Positions 31,519 through 42,547 of a stretch of DNA of 64,000 nucleotides are shown here, piece by piece (the first letter of the stretch is position 1; every line of letters begins with the position of its first letter). A model generated the notes under the pieces. That model saw only the letters and a program-made list of their open reading frames with translations, was not told the origin of the DNA and made no database searches. The position numbers and the translations under genes are program-made. The stretch is from positions 836,001 through 900,000 of the forward strand of contig NZ_CP102951.1 of the NCBI RefSeq assembly GCF_024741815.1, given 5' to 3'. This DNA is from Pseudomonas sp. LS1212. Lineage in GTDB: Bacteria; Pseudomonadota; Gammaproteobacteria; Pseudomonadales; Pseudomonadaceae.

Positions 31519-32697
31519 CTAGCGCTCGATCGCCAGTGCCACGCCTTGGCCGCCACCGATGCAAAGGGTCGCAAGGCCCTTCTTGGCGTCACGCTTGATC
31601 ATCTCGTGCAGCAGGGTCACCAGCACGCGGCAGCCCGATGCGCCGATCGGATGGCCGATGGCGATGGCGCCACCGTTGACGTTGACCTTGCTGGCATCCC
31701 AGCCCAGCTCCTTGCCGACCGAGAGCGCCTGTGCGGCGAACGCTTCGTTGGCCTCGATCAGGTCCAGTTGGTCCAGGGTCCAGCCGGCTTTCTCCAGGCA
31801 GCGGCGGGTGGCGCTGACCGGGCCGATGCCCATGATGGCCGGATCGACCCCGGCATTGGCGTAGGCTTTGATGCGTGCGAGTACCGGCAGGCCGAGCTGA
31901 TCGGCCTTGGCGGCGCTCATCAGCAGCACGGCAGCTGCGCCGTCGTTGAGGGACGAAGCGTTGCCAGCGGTCACGCTACCGTCTCTCTTGAAGGCAGGCT
32001 TGAGCTTGCCCAGCGATTCGGCGGTGGTGCCGGCGCGGGGGTGTTCGTCGTTGACGAATGCCACAGGATCGCCTTTGCGCTGCGGAATCAGGATCGGGGT
32101 GATTTCATCGGCGAATCGCCCGGACTCGATGGCGGCGACGGCCTTTTGTTGGGAGGCGGCGGCAAATGCGTCCTGGTCTTCGCGGCTGATGCCGTATTTT
32201 TCTACCAGGTTTTCGGCAGTGATGCCCATGTGGTAGTCGTTGAAGGCATCCCACAGGCCGTCACTGATCATGGTGTCGATGATCGTGCTGTGGCCCATGC
32301 GCAGACCGGTACGGGCCCCCGGCATGACGTAGTTGGCCAGGCTCATGTTTTCCTGGCCGCCGGCGATGATCACATCGGCATCGCCACAACGAATGGCCTG
32401 GGTACCCAGGTGCAAGGCCTTCAGGCCCGAGCCGCAAACCTTGTTCAGGGTCAGCGCGGGGACGGCGTGAGGCAGGCCGGCCTTGATCGCCGCCTGACGG
32501 GCAGGGTTTTGCCCGGCGCCGGCGGTCAGGACCTGGCCGAGGATGACTTCATCGACCTGCGCGCCATCCAGGCCGGTCTGGACCAGGAGTTGGCGAATCA
32601 CCGCCGCACCCAGGTCGACCGCGGGAACGGTCGCCAGCGATCCCTGGAAACTGCCGACAGCGGTACGGGTGGCGGCAACGATTACGACATCTTGCAT
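31519..32697 (-). CDS. Acetyl-CoA C-acetyltransferase (thiolase)
   Basis: Biosynthetic/degradative thiolase that condenses two acetyl-CoA or cleaves acetoacetyl-CoA. The 392-residue product has the nucleophile Cys88 (NKVCGSGLKAL), His349 (GHPIGASG) and the second active-site cysteine near 379 (CIGGGQG). The start is the ATG at 32697 (MQDVVIVAATRTAVG); the frame continues 40 codons upstream without family support. It is close to an MpaB-type gene and acetyl-CoA synthetase, so acetate and acetyl-CoA metabolism is a local theme; which pathway it serves (ketone-body, PHB, mevalonate-like) is not shown. Confidence 0.95.
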   Translation of the reverse strand: MQDVVIVAATRTAVGSFQGSLATVPAVDLGAAVIRQLLVQTGLDGAQVDEVILGQVLTAGAGQNPARQAAIKAGLPHAVPALTLNKVCGSGLKALHLGTQAIRCGDADVIIAGGQENMSLANYVMPGARTGLRMGHSTIIDTMISDGLWDAFNDYHMGITAENLVEKYGISREDQDAFAAASQQKAVAAIESGRFADEITPILIPQRKGDPVAFVNDEHPRAGTTAESLGKLKPAFKRDGSVTAGNASSLNDGAAAVLLMSAAKADQLGLPVLARIKAYANAGVDPAIMGIGPVSATRRCLEKAGWTLDQLDLIEANEAFAAQALSVGKELGWDASKVNVNGGAIAIGHPIGASGCRVLVTLLHEMIKRDAKKGLATLCIGGGQGVALAIER

Positions 32698-32834
32698 GGC
32701 GCGGGTCCTCACTCTTACTGGATATTGCCCCGGCAACGGCAGGCGCTCCCGAATGGCTGATAGAAACGCATGTTGGCATAGAGCGGGGGCCGGATCCATT
32801 ACGGACCGATCAGTCACGGTTTATTGCCGATGTA

Positions 32835-33704
32835 TCAGGTTATACCCATGCGTCGACGTGCCCGATGTACCGAGCCGTCACGCACCGCCCAACGCAGGAT
32901 GGGCGCGGTGTTGGCAACGCCCAGGCGGATCAGGCCGCGCCGTAGCGGGCTTTGCGACAGCTCTAGCTGGCCGCTGGCCCAGGTGGGCAACAGATCGATA
33001 CCGGCTTGCAGCATCAAGGCGCCAAACGGCTTGGTCAGCCGGCTGGGTGCCGGTGCGGCGAGCAGTACCCGAACGACCTCACGGCTGCGGTGGTCACAGA
33101 CCAGTTGCGGCCGCATGCGCTGCAAATAGTCGGCGATGGCCTGGCGCGAGCGAGGCACGTTGTGCGCGCCGAGGCGCTCGGCCACCAACGCGATCTCGGC
33201 GTAATAGGCATCCTGGTCGGCGAGTGACAACCGTGGGTTGCGGTAGCGCAGGTGCGCGGCAAGAAAGCTGCTGACCTCGGCCACATGCACCCAGGTCAGC
33301 AGGTCTGGATCGCTGGCGGCATAGGGGCGACCGTCTTCGGCGTTGCCCACTACCTGCAGGTGGATGCTGCGGACCTTGTCGATCAGCCAGTTGGCGTCCT
33401 GGGTCGAGCCAAAGGTGGTGCCGGAGATGAACTGCCCGGTTCTGCGCAAGCGACCGAGCATGTCCTGGCGAAAGTTCGAATGATCCCAGACCCCGGCCAG
33501 CGCCAGTGGGTGCATGACCTGCAGCAGCAATGCGCTGATGCCGCCAATGAGCATGCTGGTAAAGTCGCTGTGCACCCGCCAGCAGACGGAGTCAGGCCCG
33601 AACAGGCCGGGATCGCCCTTGGGGTTTTCCAGATCCAGCTGGCCCAGTGACAGGCCGGTCAGGCTCAAAACCTGTTTTTCAATACGCCGACGAATGAGTT
33701 CCAT
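32835..33704 (-). CDS. MpaB/DUF2236 family protein (putative oxygenase)
   Basis: A 289-residue protein of the DUF2236 family, which includes fungal MpaB and the latex-clearing oxygenase Lcp. Family features visible: LLLQVMHPLALAGVWDHSNF with conserved His, TWVHVAEVSSFLAAH, and an AHNVPRS stretch in the helical core. Lcp-type members bind haem through a histidine; whether this one does is unknown. It is 46 nt downstream of acs and on the same strand, so may be cotranscribed with it. Confidence 0.8.
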   Translation of the reverse strand: MELIRRRIEKQVLSLTGLSLGQLDLENPKGDPGLFGPDSVCWRVHSDFTSMLIGGISALLLQVMHPLALAGVWDHSNFRQDMLGRLRRTGQFISGTTFGSTQDANWLIDKVRSIHLQVVGNAEDGRPYAASDPDLLTWVHVAEVSSFLAAHLRYRNPRLSLADQDAYYAEIALVAERLGAHNVPRSRQAIADYLQRMRPQLVCDHRSREVVRVLLAAPAPSRLTKPFGALMLQAGIDLLPTWASGQLELSQSPLRRGLIRLGVANTAPILRWAVRDGSVHRARRRMGIT

Positions 33705-33750
33705 GATTGCTTGAGCAGGTGCCTGGCGCTGTGCAGCGGCGCCAGGCGGG

Positions 33751-35688
<1,938 letters not shown>

Positions 35689-35774
35689 GGCGGGTCCTTA
35701 TTCTTGTTGTGCAACAAGCCTAAGGGTGCGCTTTGAACTCGCACGGTTCAAGAGGGGGAACGCGACCCCGGAAC

Positions 35775-35795
35775 GTCCCCTCGAGGAGAGGGGAC
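35775..35795 (-). terminator. Hairpin between pgi and acs
   Basis: GTCCCCTC/GAGGGGAC stem with a 5-nt loop just downstream of pgi and upstream of acs. There is no T-run; a weak terminator or mRNA 3'-end stabiliser of pgi. Confidence 0.4.
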
Positions 35796-35806
35796 ATATG
35801 AGGTGA

Positions 35807-37471
35807 TCAACCGCGATGACGGCCGCGGAAGTAATTGATCAGGCCCTGGGTCGAAGCGTCCTCTGCAGGCTCTTCGATGCTGCCTGTCAGGCGCTGGTAG
35901 ACACCCTTGCCCAACTCCTTGCCCAGCTCCACGCCCCACTGGTCGAAGGCGTTGATGCCCCAGACGACGCTTTGCACGAAGACCTTGTGCTCGTACATCG
36001 CAACCAACGCACCAAGACGTCGTGGGCTGATACGCTCGACCACCAGGGTATTGCTCGGACGGTTGCCCGGAATCACCTTGTGCGGCGCCAGCTTCTGGAT
36101 ATCGGCGGCGGCCATGCCCTTGTCGCGCAGTTCGGCCTCGGCTTCTTCGCGTGTCTTGCCGAGCATCAGCGCCTGGCTCTGGGACAGGCAGTTGGCGTAC
36201 AGCCATTGATGATGGTCGGCAACCGGGTTGAAACTCACGACCGGGACGATGAAGTCCGCCGGGATCAGTTGTGTGCCCTGGTGCAGCAACTGGTGATAAG
36301 CGTGCTGGCCGTTGCAACCGACGCCACCCCAAATGACCGGACCGGTGTCATGGTTTACCGGCGTTCCGTCCTGGCGCACGCTCTTGCCATTGGACTCCAT
36401 GTCCAGTTGCTGCAGGTGCTTGGTGATGTTGCGCAGGTAGTGGTCGTACGGCAGGATCGCGTGGCTTTGCGCGCCCCAGAAGTTGCCGTACCAGACGCCC
36501 AGCAGGGCCAGCAGCACCGGCATGTTCTGTTCGAAAGGCGCATTCTGGAAATGCTGGTCCATGGTGTAGGCACCGGACAGCAGTTCCTTGAAGTTGGCCA
36601 TGCCAATGGCCAGGGCGATTGGCAGACCGATGGCCGACCACAACGAGTAGCGACCGCCGACCCAGTCCCACATCGGGAAGATGTTCTCTTCGCGGATGCC
36701 GAACGCCACGGCGGCTGCGTTGTTGCTCGAAACGGCGATGAAGTGGCGATACAGCTCGGCTTCCGAGCCACCCTGTGCCAGGTACCAGGCGCGGGCAGCC
36801 TGGGCGTTTTTCAGGGTTTCGAGGGTGCTGAAGGATTTGGACGAAACAATGAACAGGGTCGTCTCGGCGCGCAGCTTGGCCGACAGCTCATGGAACTCGC
36901 TGCCATCGATATTGGCCAGGTAATGGCAACGCACGCCTTTCTGGGCATAGGGCAGCAATGCTTCGGAGACCAGTTCCGGGCCCAGGAACGACCCACCGAT
37001 ACCGATGTTGACCACGTCGGTGATGGGCTTTTCGGTGTAACCGCGCCACAGACCATCATGGATGCGCCCAACCAGCTCGGTGATCTGGTTCAGCACCTTG
37101 TGCACTTCAGGCATCACATTGACGCCATTGACGTTCAACTTGTCGCCGACGGGTCGGCGCAGGGCAGTGTGCAGCGCCGGGCGACCTTCGGAGCTGTTGA
37201 GAAGCTCGCCGGCGAACAACGACTTGATGGCATCCTGCAAGCCGACCTCACCTGCCAGCTTGACCAACAGGTCACGGGTCTGATGGGAGATCAGGTTTTT
37301 CGAGTAGTCGAGAAACAGCCCGCAACTACTCAGGGAGAACTGGGTGAAGCGCTGCGGGTCGGCATTGAATGCATTGCGCATGCTGAAGCCTTGCATGCTT
37401 TCGCGGTGTTGCTTCAGCGCCTGCCAGGCGGGCAGAGCGGTAACGTCGTGAGGAGTGCGGTAATACGCCAT
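35807..37471 (-). CDS. pgi: Glucose-6-phosphate isomerase
   Basis: Interconverts glucose-6-phosphate and fructose-6-phosphate. The 554-residue product has the two family signatures: VNIGIGGSFLGPELV with the SKSFSTLETL phosphate-binding loop, and the C-terminal region with WGVELGKELGKGVYQ. In pseudomonads it mostly acts in the gluconeogenic direction because glucose enters by the Entner-Doudoroff route. It lies downstream of panD on the same strand, with a 212-nt gap that should hold its promoter. Confidence 0.98.
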   Translation of the reverse strand: MAYYRTPHDVTALPAWQALKQHRESMQGFSMRNAFNADPQRFTQFSLSSCGLFLDYSKNLISHQTRDLLVKLAGEVGLQDAIKSLFAGELLNSSEGRPALHTALRRPVGDKLNVNGVNVMPEVHKVLNQITELVGRIHDGLWRGYTEKPITDVVNIGIGGSFLGPELVSEALLPYAQKGVRCHYLANIDGSEFHELSAKLRAETTLFIVSSKSFSTLETLKNAQAARAWYLAQGGSEAELYRHFIAVSSNNAAAVAFGIREENIFPMWDWVGGRYSLWSAIGLPIALAIGMANFKELLSGAYTMDQHFQNAPFEQNMPVLLALLGVWYGNFWGAQSHAILPYDHYLRNITKHLQQLDMESNGKSVRQDGTPVNHDTGPVIWGGVGCNGQHAYHQLLHQGTQLIPADFIVPVVSFNPVADHHQWLYANCLSQSQALMLGKTREEAEAELRDKGMAAADIQKLAPHKVIPGNRPSNTLVVERISPRRLGALVAMYEHKVFVQSVVWGINAFDQWGVELGKELGKGVYQRLTGSIEEPAEDASTQGLINYFRGRHRG

Positions 37472-37683
37472 CGCTGCAGGTTTCCTTATTCCATGAACTG
37501 CCTTTGGACACTAAAAAGCCCGGCCAGGTTGCGTAAAAGCGACGAGATGGAGTCAAGCGGCACAGCCGACGCAAAATCCAGGCAGGGTCTACCTACAGTA
37601 AACGTCCTTGGCTTGCGTGTCTGTGCCTGTTTTTAACATTACTCGATGCTTGTTCGCACGCCATGGACGGGCTTGTCCGTCAA

Positions 37684-38064
37684 TCAGGCGACCTGGACGG
37701 GAATCGCGTTGCTGGTGTGGCTCAACTCATTGCCAGGCGCCATGTACAGCATGCTCGGCTTGAAGTTGAGCAGCTCCGCTTCGCTGAAATGAGCATAGGC
37801 ACAAATGATGACCCTATCACCGACCTTGGCCTTGTGGGCCGCCGCGCCATTGACGGAAATCATGCGCGAGCCTTCTTCACCGCGAATCGCATACGTGGTG
37901 AAGCGTTCGCCGTTGTCGACGTTGTAGATCTGGATCTGTTCGTACTCATGAATGCCTGCCAGGTCCAGCCACGTCCCATCGATGGCGCAAGAGCCTTCGT
38001 AGTCGAGTACGGCGTGGGTGACTTCTGCGCGGTGCAACTTGGCCTTGAGCATGATGGCGTGCAT
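37684..38064 (-). CDS. panD: Aspartate 1-decarboxylase PanD
   Basis: Makes beta-alanine from aspartate for pantothenate. It is a pyruvoyl enzyme formed by self-cleavage between Gly24 and Ser25 (YEGSCAIDG), which is present. The 126-residue length from ATG at 38064 (MHAIMLKAKLHR) matches the family. It is the third gene of a panB-panC-panD run, 104 nt after panC. Confidence 0.97.
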   Translation of the reverse strand: MHAIMLKAKLHRAEVTHAVLDYEGSCAIDGTWLDLAGIHEYEQIQIYNVDNGERFTTYAIRGEEGSRMISVNGAAAHKAKVGDRVIICAYAHFSEAELLNFKPSMLYMAPGNELSHTSNAIPVQVA

Positions 38065-38168
38065 GGGGTGCTTCCTCTGACAGGTCTTCACTCAGGGGCT
38101 CGGAACGTTCCTGAACCCCGCGGGCGACGGCAGTGTGCCCGAAGCTAAAAGCCCGGGCAACAAGGGCT

Positions 38169-39029
38169 TCAAGCGTTTTTGTCGAGATTCAGGTGCAGGT
38201 TGTCGATCAACCGGGTGGCACCCAGATAGGCCGCCACCAGAATCACCAGATCGCGGTCCTCGGCGGTTGCCGGACGCAAGTTGAGAGCGTTACGGATTTC
38301 CAGGTAGTCGGGGCGAAACCCGGCGGCGCTGATCTGCTCAAGGCCGGTCTGCACCACTTGGGCGTAGTCGCGGCCACCATTGCGAATCGTCTTGGCCATC
38401 TCGCTCAGGGTGCGGTACAGCGCCGGTGCAATGGCGCGTTGTTCTTCAGTGAGATAGCCATTGCGCGAAGACAGTGCCAGGCCATCGTCGGCGCGCACGG
38501 TCGGCTCGCCGATGATTTGAATGGGCATGTTCAGGTCGCGCACCAGCGAGCGGATCACTGCCAGTTGCTGGAAATCTTTCTGGCCGAAGACCGCCAGGTC
38601 CGGCTGGACCATGTTGAACAGTTTGCTGACCACGGTCGCGACGCCTTCGAAGTGCCCGGGGCGACTCGCTCCGCAGAGGCCTTCGGACAGCTGGGGAACG
38701 CTGACACGGGTCTGTATGGCCATGCCGTCGGGGTACATTTCCTCGACCGAGGGGGCGAACAGCAGATGGCAGCCGGCCACCAGGAGTTTTTCCTGGTCGG
38801 CGGCGAGGGTGCGCGGGTATTTGTCGAGGTCTTCGGACGGGCCGAATTGCAGCGGATTGACGAAAATGCTCGCCACAACGAAGTCGACCCGTTGGGCTGC
38901 CTTGGCGACCAGCGCCGCATGGCCGCTGTGCAGGTTGCCCATGGTCGGAACGAAACCGATGCGCTTGCCTTCGCTGCGGGCGCGGGCGACCGCGGCGCGC
39001 AGTTCACGGACGGTTTTGACAGTGTTCAT
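38169..39029 (-). CDS. panC: Pantothenate synthetase PanC
   Basis: Joins pantoate to beta-alanine with ATP. The 286-residue product has the nucleotidyl-transferase HxGH variant (MGNLHSGHAALV) and the KMSKS-like VRADDGLALSSRN. It overlaps the panB stop by four bases, indicating coupling. Confidence 0.98.
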   Translation of the reverse strand: MNTVKTVRELRAAVARARSEGKRIGFVPTMGNLHSGHAALVAKAAQRVDFVVASIFVNPLQFGPSEDLDKYPRTLAADQEKLLVAGCHLLFAPSVEEMYPDGMAIQTRVSVPQLSEGLCGASRPGHFEGVATVVSKLFNMVQPDLAVFGQKDFQQLAVIRSLVRDLNMPIQIIGEPTVRADDGLALSSRNGYLTEEQRAIAPALYRTLSEMAKTIRNGGRDYAQVVQTGLEQISAAGFRPDYLEIRNALNLRPATAEDRDLVILVAAYLGATRLIDNLHLNLDKNA

Positions 39030-39826
39030 GCGCTGAATCCATGTTCGATGCCGGGGAAGGTTACTGCCTTGACTTCATTCACATAGGCGCTCAATGCGCC
39101 CTGGATATCGGCCTGACCGGCCATGAAGTTCTTCACGAACTTCGGTACTCGCCCGCTCAGCGACAGCCCGAGCATGTCGTGCAATACCAGGACCTGACCG
39201 TCCGCGGCACTGCCGGCGCCGATGCCGATGACTGGAATTTTCACGGCCTGGGTGATCTCGGCCGCCAGCTCGCTCGGTACGCACTCGAGCAACAGCATCG
39301 CAGCCCCGGCCTGTTCCAGGGCGATGGCGTCGGCACGCATCTGCCGGGCCTGGTTCTCCTGGCGGCCCTGGACCTTGTAGCCGCCGAGGATATTGACCGC
39401 TTGTGGAGTCAACCCCATGTGGGCGCAGACCGGGATACCGCGTTCGGCGAGCAGACGAACGGTCTCGGCCAGCCAGGCGGCACCTTCGAGCTTGACCATA
39501 TGAGCGCCGGCCTGCATGAGCATGGCGCTGTTGGTGAACGCTTGTTCGGTGGTGGCATAGGCCATGAATGGCAGGTCGACCAGGATCAGCGCCCCCTGGT
39601 TGCCGCGCTTGACGCTGGCCACGTGGTAGGCCATCTCAGCGGTGGTAACCGGCAGCGTGCTGTCATGCCCCTGCAGGACCATGCCCAGGGAGTCGCCCAC
39701 GAGCAGGACTTCAACACCGGCCTGGCTGGCAGCCTGCGCGAAGGTCGCGTCATAGCAGGTCAGCATGGTTATTTTCTCACCCTTGAGCTTGAGGCTCTGC
39801 AGGGTGGTCAGGGTAATGTCTGGCAT
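39026..39826 (-). CDS. panB: 3-methyl-2-oxobutanoate hydroxymethyltransferase PanB
   Basis: First committed step of pantoate synthesis, using methylenetetrahydrofolate and ketoisovalerate. The 266-residue TIM barrel has the metal-binding DSLGM and GDSLGMVLQGHD segment, HMVKLEGA and IGIGAGSAADGQVLVLHD. The substrate ketoisovalerate comes from the ilv pathway encoded elsewhere in this window. A 253-nt gap upstream contains a perfect inverted repeat (39891-39938). Confidence 0.98.
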   Translation of the reverse strand: MPDITLTTLQSLKLKGEKITMLTCYDATFAQAASQAGVEVLLVGDSLGMVLQGHDSTLPVTTAEMAYHVASVKRGNQGALILVDLPFMAYATTEQAFTNSAMLMQAGAHMVKLEGAAWLAETVRLLAERGIPVCAHMGLTPQAVNILGGYKVQGRQENQARQMRADAIALEQAGAAMLLLECVPSELAAEITQAVKIPVIGIGAGSAADGQVLVLHDMLGLSLSGRVPKFVKNFMAGQADIQGALSAYVNEVKAVTFPGIEHGFSA

Positions 39827-39890
39827 GAAAAGGTGTCCTCAGTCTGGCGCTGTGAAAACTACTGCGGTCAACGTGCGTGATTCGATTGCC

Positions 39891-39938
39891 TGGAACAGGT
39901 CAGCATCTATCGTGCTGTTTTAAAAGCGACCTGTTCCA
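39891..39938. promoter_or_regulatory. 11-bp perfect inverted repeat upstream of panB
   Basis: TGGAACAGGTC (39891-39901) and its exact complement GACCTGTTCCA (39928-39938) flank a 26-nt AT-richer spacer, 65-112 nt before the panB start. This could be a pair of half-sites for a regulator, or a hairpin in the panB leader. There is no T-run, so it is not an intrinsic terminator. I do not recognise the motif. Confidence 0.45.
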
Positions 39939-40079
39939 AAGGTGTTCGCGCCGTTTTGCGTCGGTTCAGAGCAACGGGACGCCTATAGTCGTGAGGAGGG
40001 GGCGTTAAGTCAATTACCCGTGTTACTGCAATGTTACTGATGCAGTGTTACGGGCGTTACCGAGGGGGCGTGAGAAGGG

Positions 40080-40556
40080 CTACAAGCGCTCCAGCCCTTC
40101 GAAGGGGCAATCGGCCAGCAAGGTGCTGAGTAGACGGCCATCGGCCAGTTGCAAGCCTGCCGGAACCAGTTCGGCCAGCGGGTAAAGCACGAAGGGGCGA
40201 GCCTGCATATGATAATGCGGGACTTTCAGGCGCGGTTCGTCGATCAGGCGCTCACCGAACAGCAGAATGTCCAAGTCCAGCGTGCGAGGCCCCCAGCGTT
40301 CCTTGCGCTCACGGCCCTGGCCGGTCTCGATCGCTTGCAGTGCATCGAGCAGGCTCAGCGGTGCAAGGCCGGTGTCCAGTGCCGCCACGGCGTTGGTGTA
40401 GCGTGGTTGGCCGGGCAGCAGAGAATCACTGGTGTAGAACGAAGAAACGCCGACCAGGGTCGTTCCGGGCAGTTGCTCAAGCGATTGCAAGGCGCTGCGC
40501 AGCTGTTCCTCTGGGGCAGCCAGGTTGCTGCCCAGCCCGATGTATACGCGCTCCAT
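40080..40556 (-). CDS. folK: 6-hydroxymethyl-7,8-dihydropterin pyrophosphokinase
   Basis: Transfers pyrophosphate from ATP to hydroxymethyldihydropterin, the step before FolP (also in this window). The 158-residue product begins MERVYIGLGSNLA and has the signature RWGPRTLDLDILLFG. It starts two bases after the pcnB stop, so pcnB and folK are probably coupled. Confidence 0.97.
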   Translation of the reverse strand: MERVYIGLGSNLAAPEEQLRSALQSLEQLPGTTLVGVSSFYTSDSLLPGQPRYTNAVAALDTGLAPLSLLDALQAIETGQGRERKERWGPRTLDLDILLFGERLIDEPRLKVPHYHMQARPFVLYPLAELVPAGLQLADGRLLSTLLADCPFEGLERL

Positions 40557-40558
40557 GT

Positions 40559-41956
40559 TTATTCGCCTGCTGCGCTCGAGGCGTCGCCGGCACCGCGCTT
40601 GCGCTTGGTAGCACTGCGACGGCGCTTGCGCGGTGCTGCACCGCTGTCGTCCTTGCCGCCCAGGTCGCGAATCATGTCGCGACGTTCGCTTTCATTGCTG
40701 TCCTGGTAATCGGTCCACCACTCACCCAGGCCATCGGTTTCCTCACCTGCGCTCTCGCGCAGCAGGAGGAAATCGTAACCGGCGCGAAAGCGTGGGTTGT
40801 CTAGCAACTGGTCGGCACGCTTGCCGCTGCGACGCGGCAGGCGTTCCTGCATGTCCCAGATCTCGCGGATGGGCATCGTGAAACGTTTGGGGATCGCGAT
40901 CCGCTGGCATTGTTCGCTGATCAGTTCGTGCGCCGCTTCCTGCATGGCTGGAATGGGCGGCATGCCGCGGCTCTGCAGGCGCAGGACCCGGGCGGGCAGC
41001 GCAGGCCAGAGCAGGGCGGCAAACAGGAACGCCGGCGTCACCGGTTTGCCTTGCTTGATACGCAGGTCAGTGTTGATCAGTGCTTCACTGATCAAGGTAT
41101 GGGTATAAGTCGGGTGCTCTTCCAGTGCTTCGGCGCTCGCCGGGAACAGCGGCTCGAACAGCTCCAGGTCGACCAGCATCTCGAAGGTATCGGCGGCGTA
41201 GCCCGACAGGAACAGCTTCAAGGTCTCTTCGAACAGCCGCGCCGATGGGATCTCGCGCAGCAGTTGTGCCATTGGCTTGATTGGCAGGGCCGAATGCTTT
41301 TCGATGCCGAAATCGAGTTTGGCCGCGAAGCGTACGGCGCGCAGCATCCGCACGGGGTCTTCCTGGTAGCGCTGCTGTGGGTCGCCGATCAGGCGGATCA
41401 GGCGGTTGCGAATGTCGTGCACGCCATTGGCGTAATCGAGAATGCGCTCGCTGACCGGGTCGTAGTACAGCGCGTTGATCGTGAAGTCGCGCCGTTGGGC
41501 GTCTTCTTCCAGGGTGCCATACACGTTGTCGCGCAGGATCCGTCCGCTTTCGTTGCGGGAGGACTTGTTGCTGTTTTCCTCTTCGTCGATCGGGTGGTTG
41601 GCGCGAAACGTGGCGACTTCGATGATTTCACGGCCGAAATGTACGTGAACGAGCTTGAAGCGTCGGCCAATGACCCGGGCGTTGCGAAATTCTGCGCGCA
41701 CTTGTTCAGGGGTGGCGCTGGTGGCGACGTCGAAGTCCTTGGGCGTGATGCCCAGCAACATGTCGCGTACGCAACCGCCTACCAGATAGGCTTGATAGCC
41801 GGCATTTTGCAGGCGTTCGACGATGCCCACCGCATGGCGACTGAATTGGCCACGTTGCAGCGAGTGTTGACCGCTATTGAGCACTTCTGGCGTGGTGCGC
41901 AGGTGTTGCACACGACGCACGGGAGGACGTAAAGACTGGAACAGCTTCTTCAGCAT
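40559..41956 (-). CDS. pcnB: Poly(A) polymerase I
   Basis: Adds poly(A) tails to RNA 3' ends and so marks them for decay. The 465-residue product has the nucleotidyltransferase signature LVGGCVRDMLLG (GG at 60-61) with the metal aspartates in DFDVAT (Asp74, Asp76), a tRNA-nucleotidyltransferase-like RNA-binding half and a Lys/Arg-rich tail (RKRRRSATKRKRGAG). The frame is open 132 codons further upstream, through non-coding sequence; the ATG at 41956 (MLKKLFQSLRPPVRR) matches pseudomonad PcnB. The CrcZ sRNA lies upstream. Confidence 0.97.
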   Translation of the reverse strand: MLKKLFQSLRPPVRRVQHLRTTPEVLNSGQHSLQRGQFSRHAVGIVERLQNAGYQAYLVGGCVRDMLLGITPKDFDVATSATPEQVRAEFRNARVIGRRFKLVHVHFGREIIEVATFRANHPIDEEENSNKSSRNESGRILRDNVYGTLEEDAQRRDFTINALYYDPVSERILDYANGVHDIRNRLIRLIGDPQQRYQEDPVRMLRAVRFAAKLDFGIEKHSALPIKPMAQLLREIPSARLFEETLKLFLSGYAADTFEMLVDLELFEPLFPASAEALEEHPTYTHTLISEALINTDLRIKQGKPVTPAFLFAALLWPALPARVLRLQSRGMPPIPAMQEAAHELISEQCQRIAIPKRFTMPIREIWDMQERLPRRSGKRADQLLDNPRFRAGYDFLLLRESAGEETDGLGEWWTDYQDSNESERRDMIRDLGGKDDSGAAPRKRRRSATKRKRGAGDASSAAGE

Positions 41957-42097
41957 GGGATGCACTGTTTGAAGGAATGTTCGGCCAAATCGAAGAATGA
42001 CCGCATGATGGGCGGGGATTCTAGCATTTAGTAGGGGAATGGTGTAGGACGCAGCGGCGAAGGGCATTGCAGAGGGGGCCAGAGCTCTTTTTTGGAA

Positions 42098-42462
42098 ACT
42101 ACAAGGGGAGCCGAAGCTCCCCCAGAAGTAGTTGCGTGCTCTATTTTTATTTTTCGTGGGCTTTTTGTTTTTGTTGAATGCCCTGCCACAAAGCTTTTCG
42201 CTTGTGACGACCTCCCAGTCGGGAGCCAAGAGCAAACGGATTGCTTTGATCGCTGACGTTGCGATGATCTTTCGATCCAACCAGTTCAGGCCCTGCTTGA
42301 GTGCAGTTTTTTGTTGTTCTCTGCCTGGTCGTGGGGCAAGCCCCAAGTACAACTCGTCGCCAAAAGAATCAGTTAGCTGCGCCTCCGCCGTGTTGTTTTT
42401 ATTGTGCGTGAGTCGATTCGTCTTATTTTTATTGTCTTAGCATTGCTTGTTATTGTTCTTGT
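42098..42462 (-). ncRNA. crcZ: CrcZ small RNA (Hfq/Crc titrator)
   Basis: Located between cbrB and pcnB in the same orientation, the known position of crcZ. The ~365-nt transcript would start 12 nt below a sigma-54 promoter and end at a GGGGAGC-TTCG-GCTCCCC terminator (42105-42122). Read on the minus strand it carries six A-rich CA-type motifs of the AAYAAYAA kind, at about 42446-42460, 42421-42434, 42391-42406, 42306-42319, 42161-42176 and 42142-42154. In pseudomonads CrcZ, made under CbrB control, sequesters Hfq-Crc from target mRNAs and lifts carbon catabolite repression. It has no coding potential; a + strand frame across it is a shadow. Confidence 0.9.
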
Positions 42463-42473
42463 ACCAAACATAT

Positions 42474-42488
42474 AGCAGGACCTGTGCC
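42474..42488 (-). promoter_or_regulatory. Sigma-54 promoter of crcZ
   Basis: On the minus strand the sequence reads TTGGCAC-AGGTC-CTGCTAT, matching the -24/-12 consensus TGGCAC-N5-TTGC with GG and GC ten bases apart. It points to an RNA start near 42462. CbrB, encoded next door, is a sigma-54 activator, so the pairing makes sense. Confidence 0.85.
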
Positions 42489-42547
42489 AACTTTTCTCGA
42501 CCCTTTGAAAACAAGGGGTTGCGAGGAATCGACAGAAAATTCAGGCC

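Noticed and set aside
35816..37636. A 606-codon + strand frame across pgi
   Set aside because: Antisense to pgi, with composition typical of shadow frames.
42132..42440. A 102-codon + strand frame in the cbrB-pcnB gap
   Set aside because: It lies antisense to CrcZ and its Phe/Leu-rich translation simply reflects the A-rich Hfq motifs read from the other strand.
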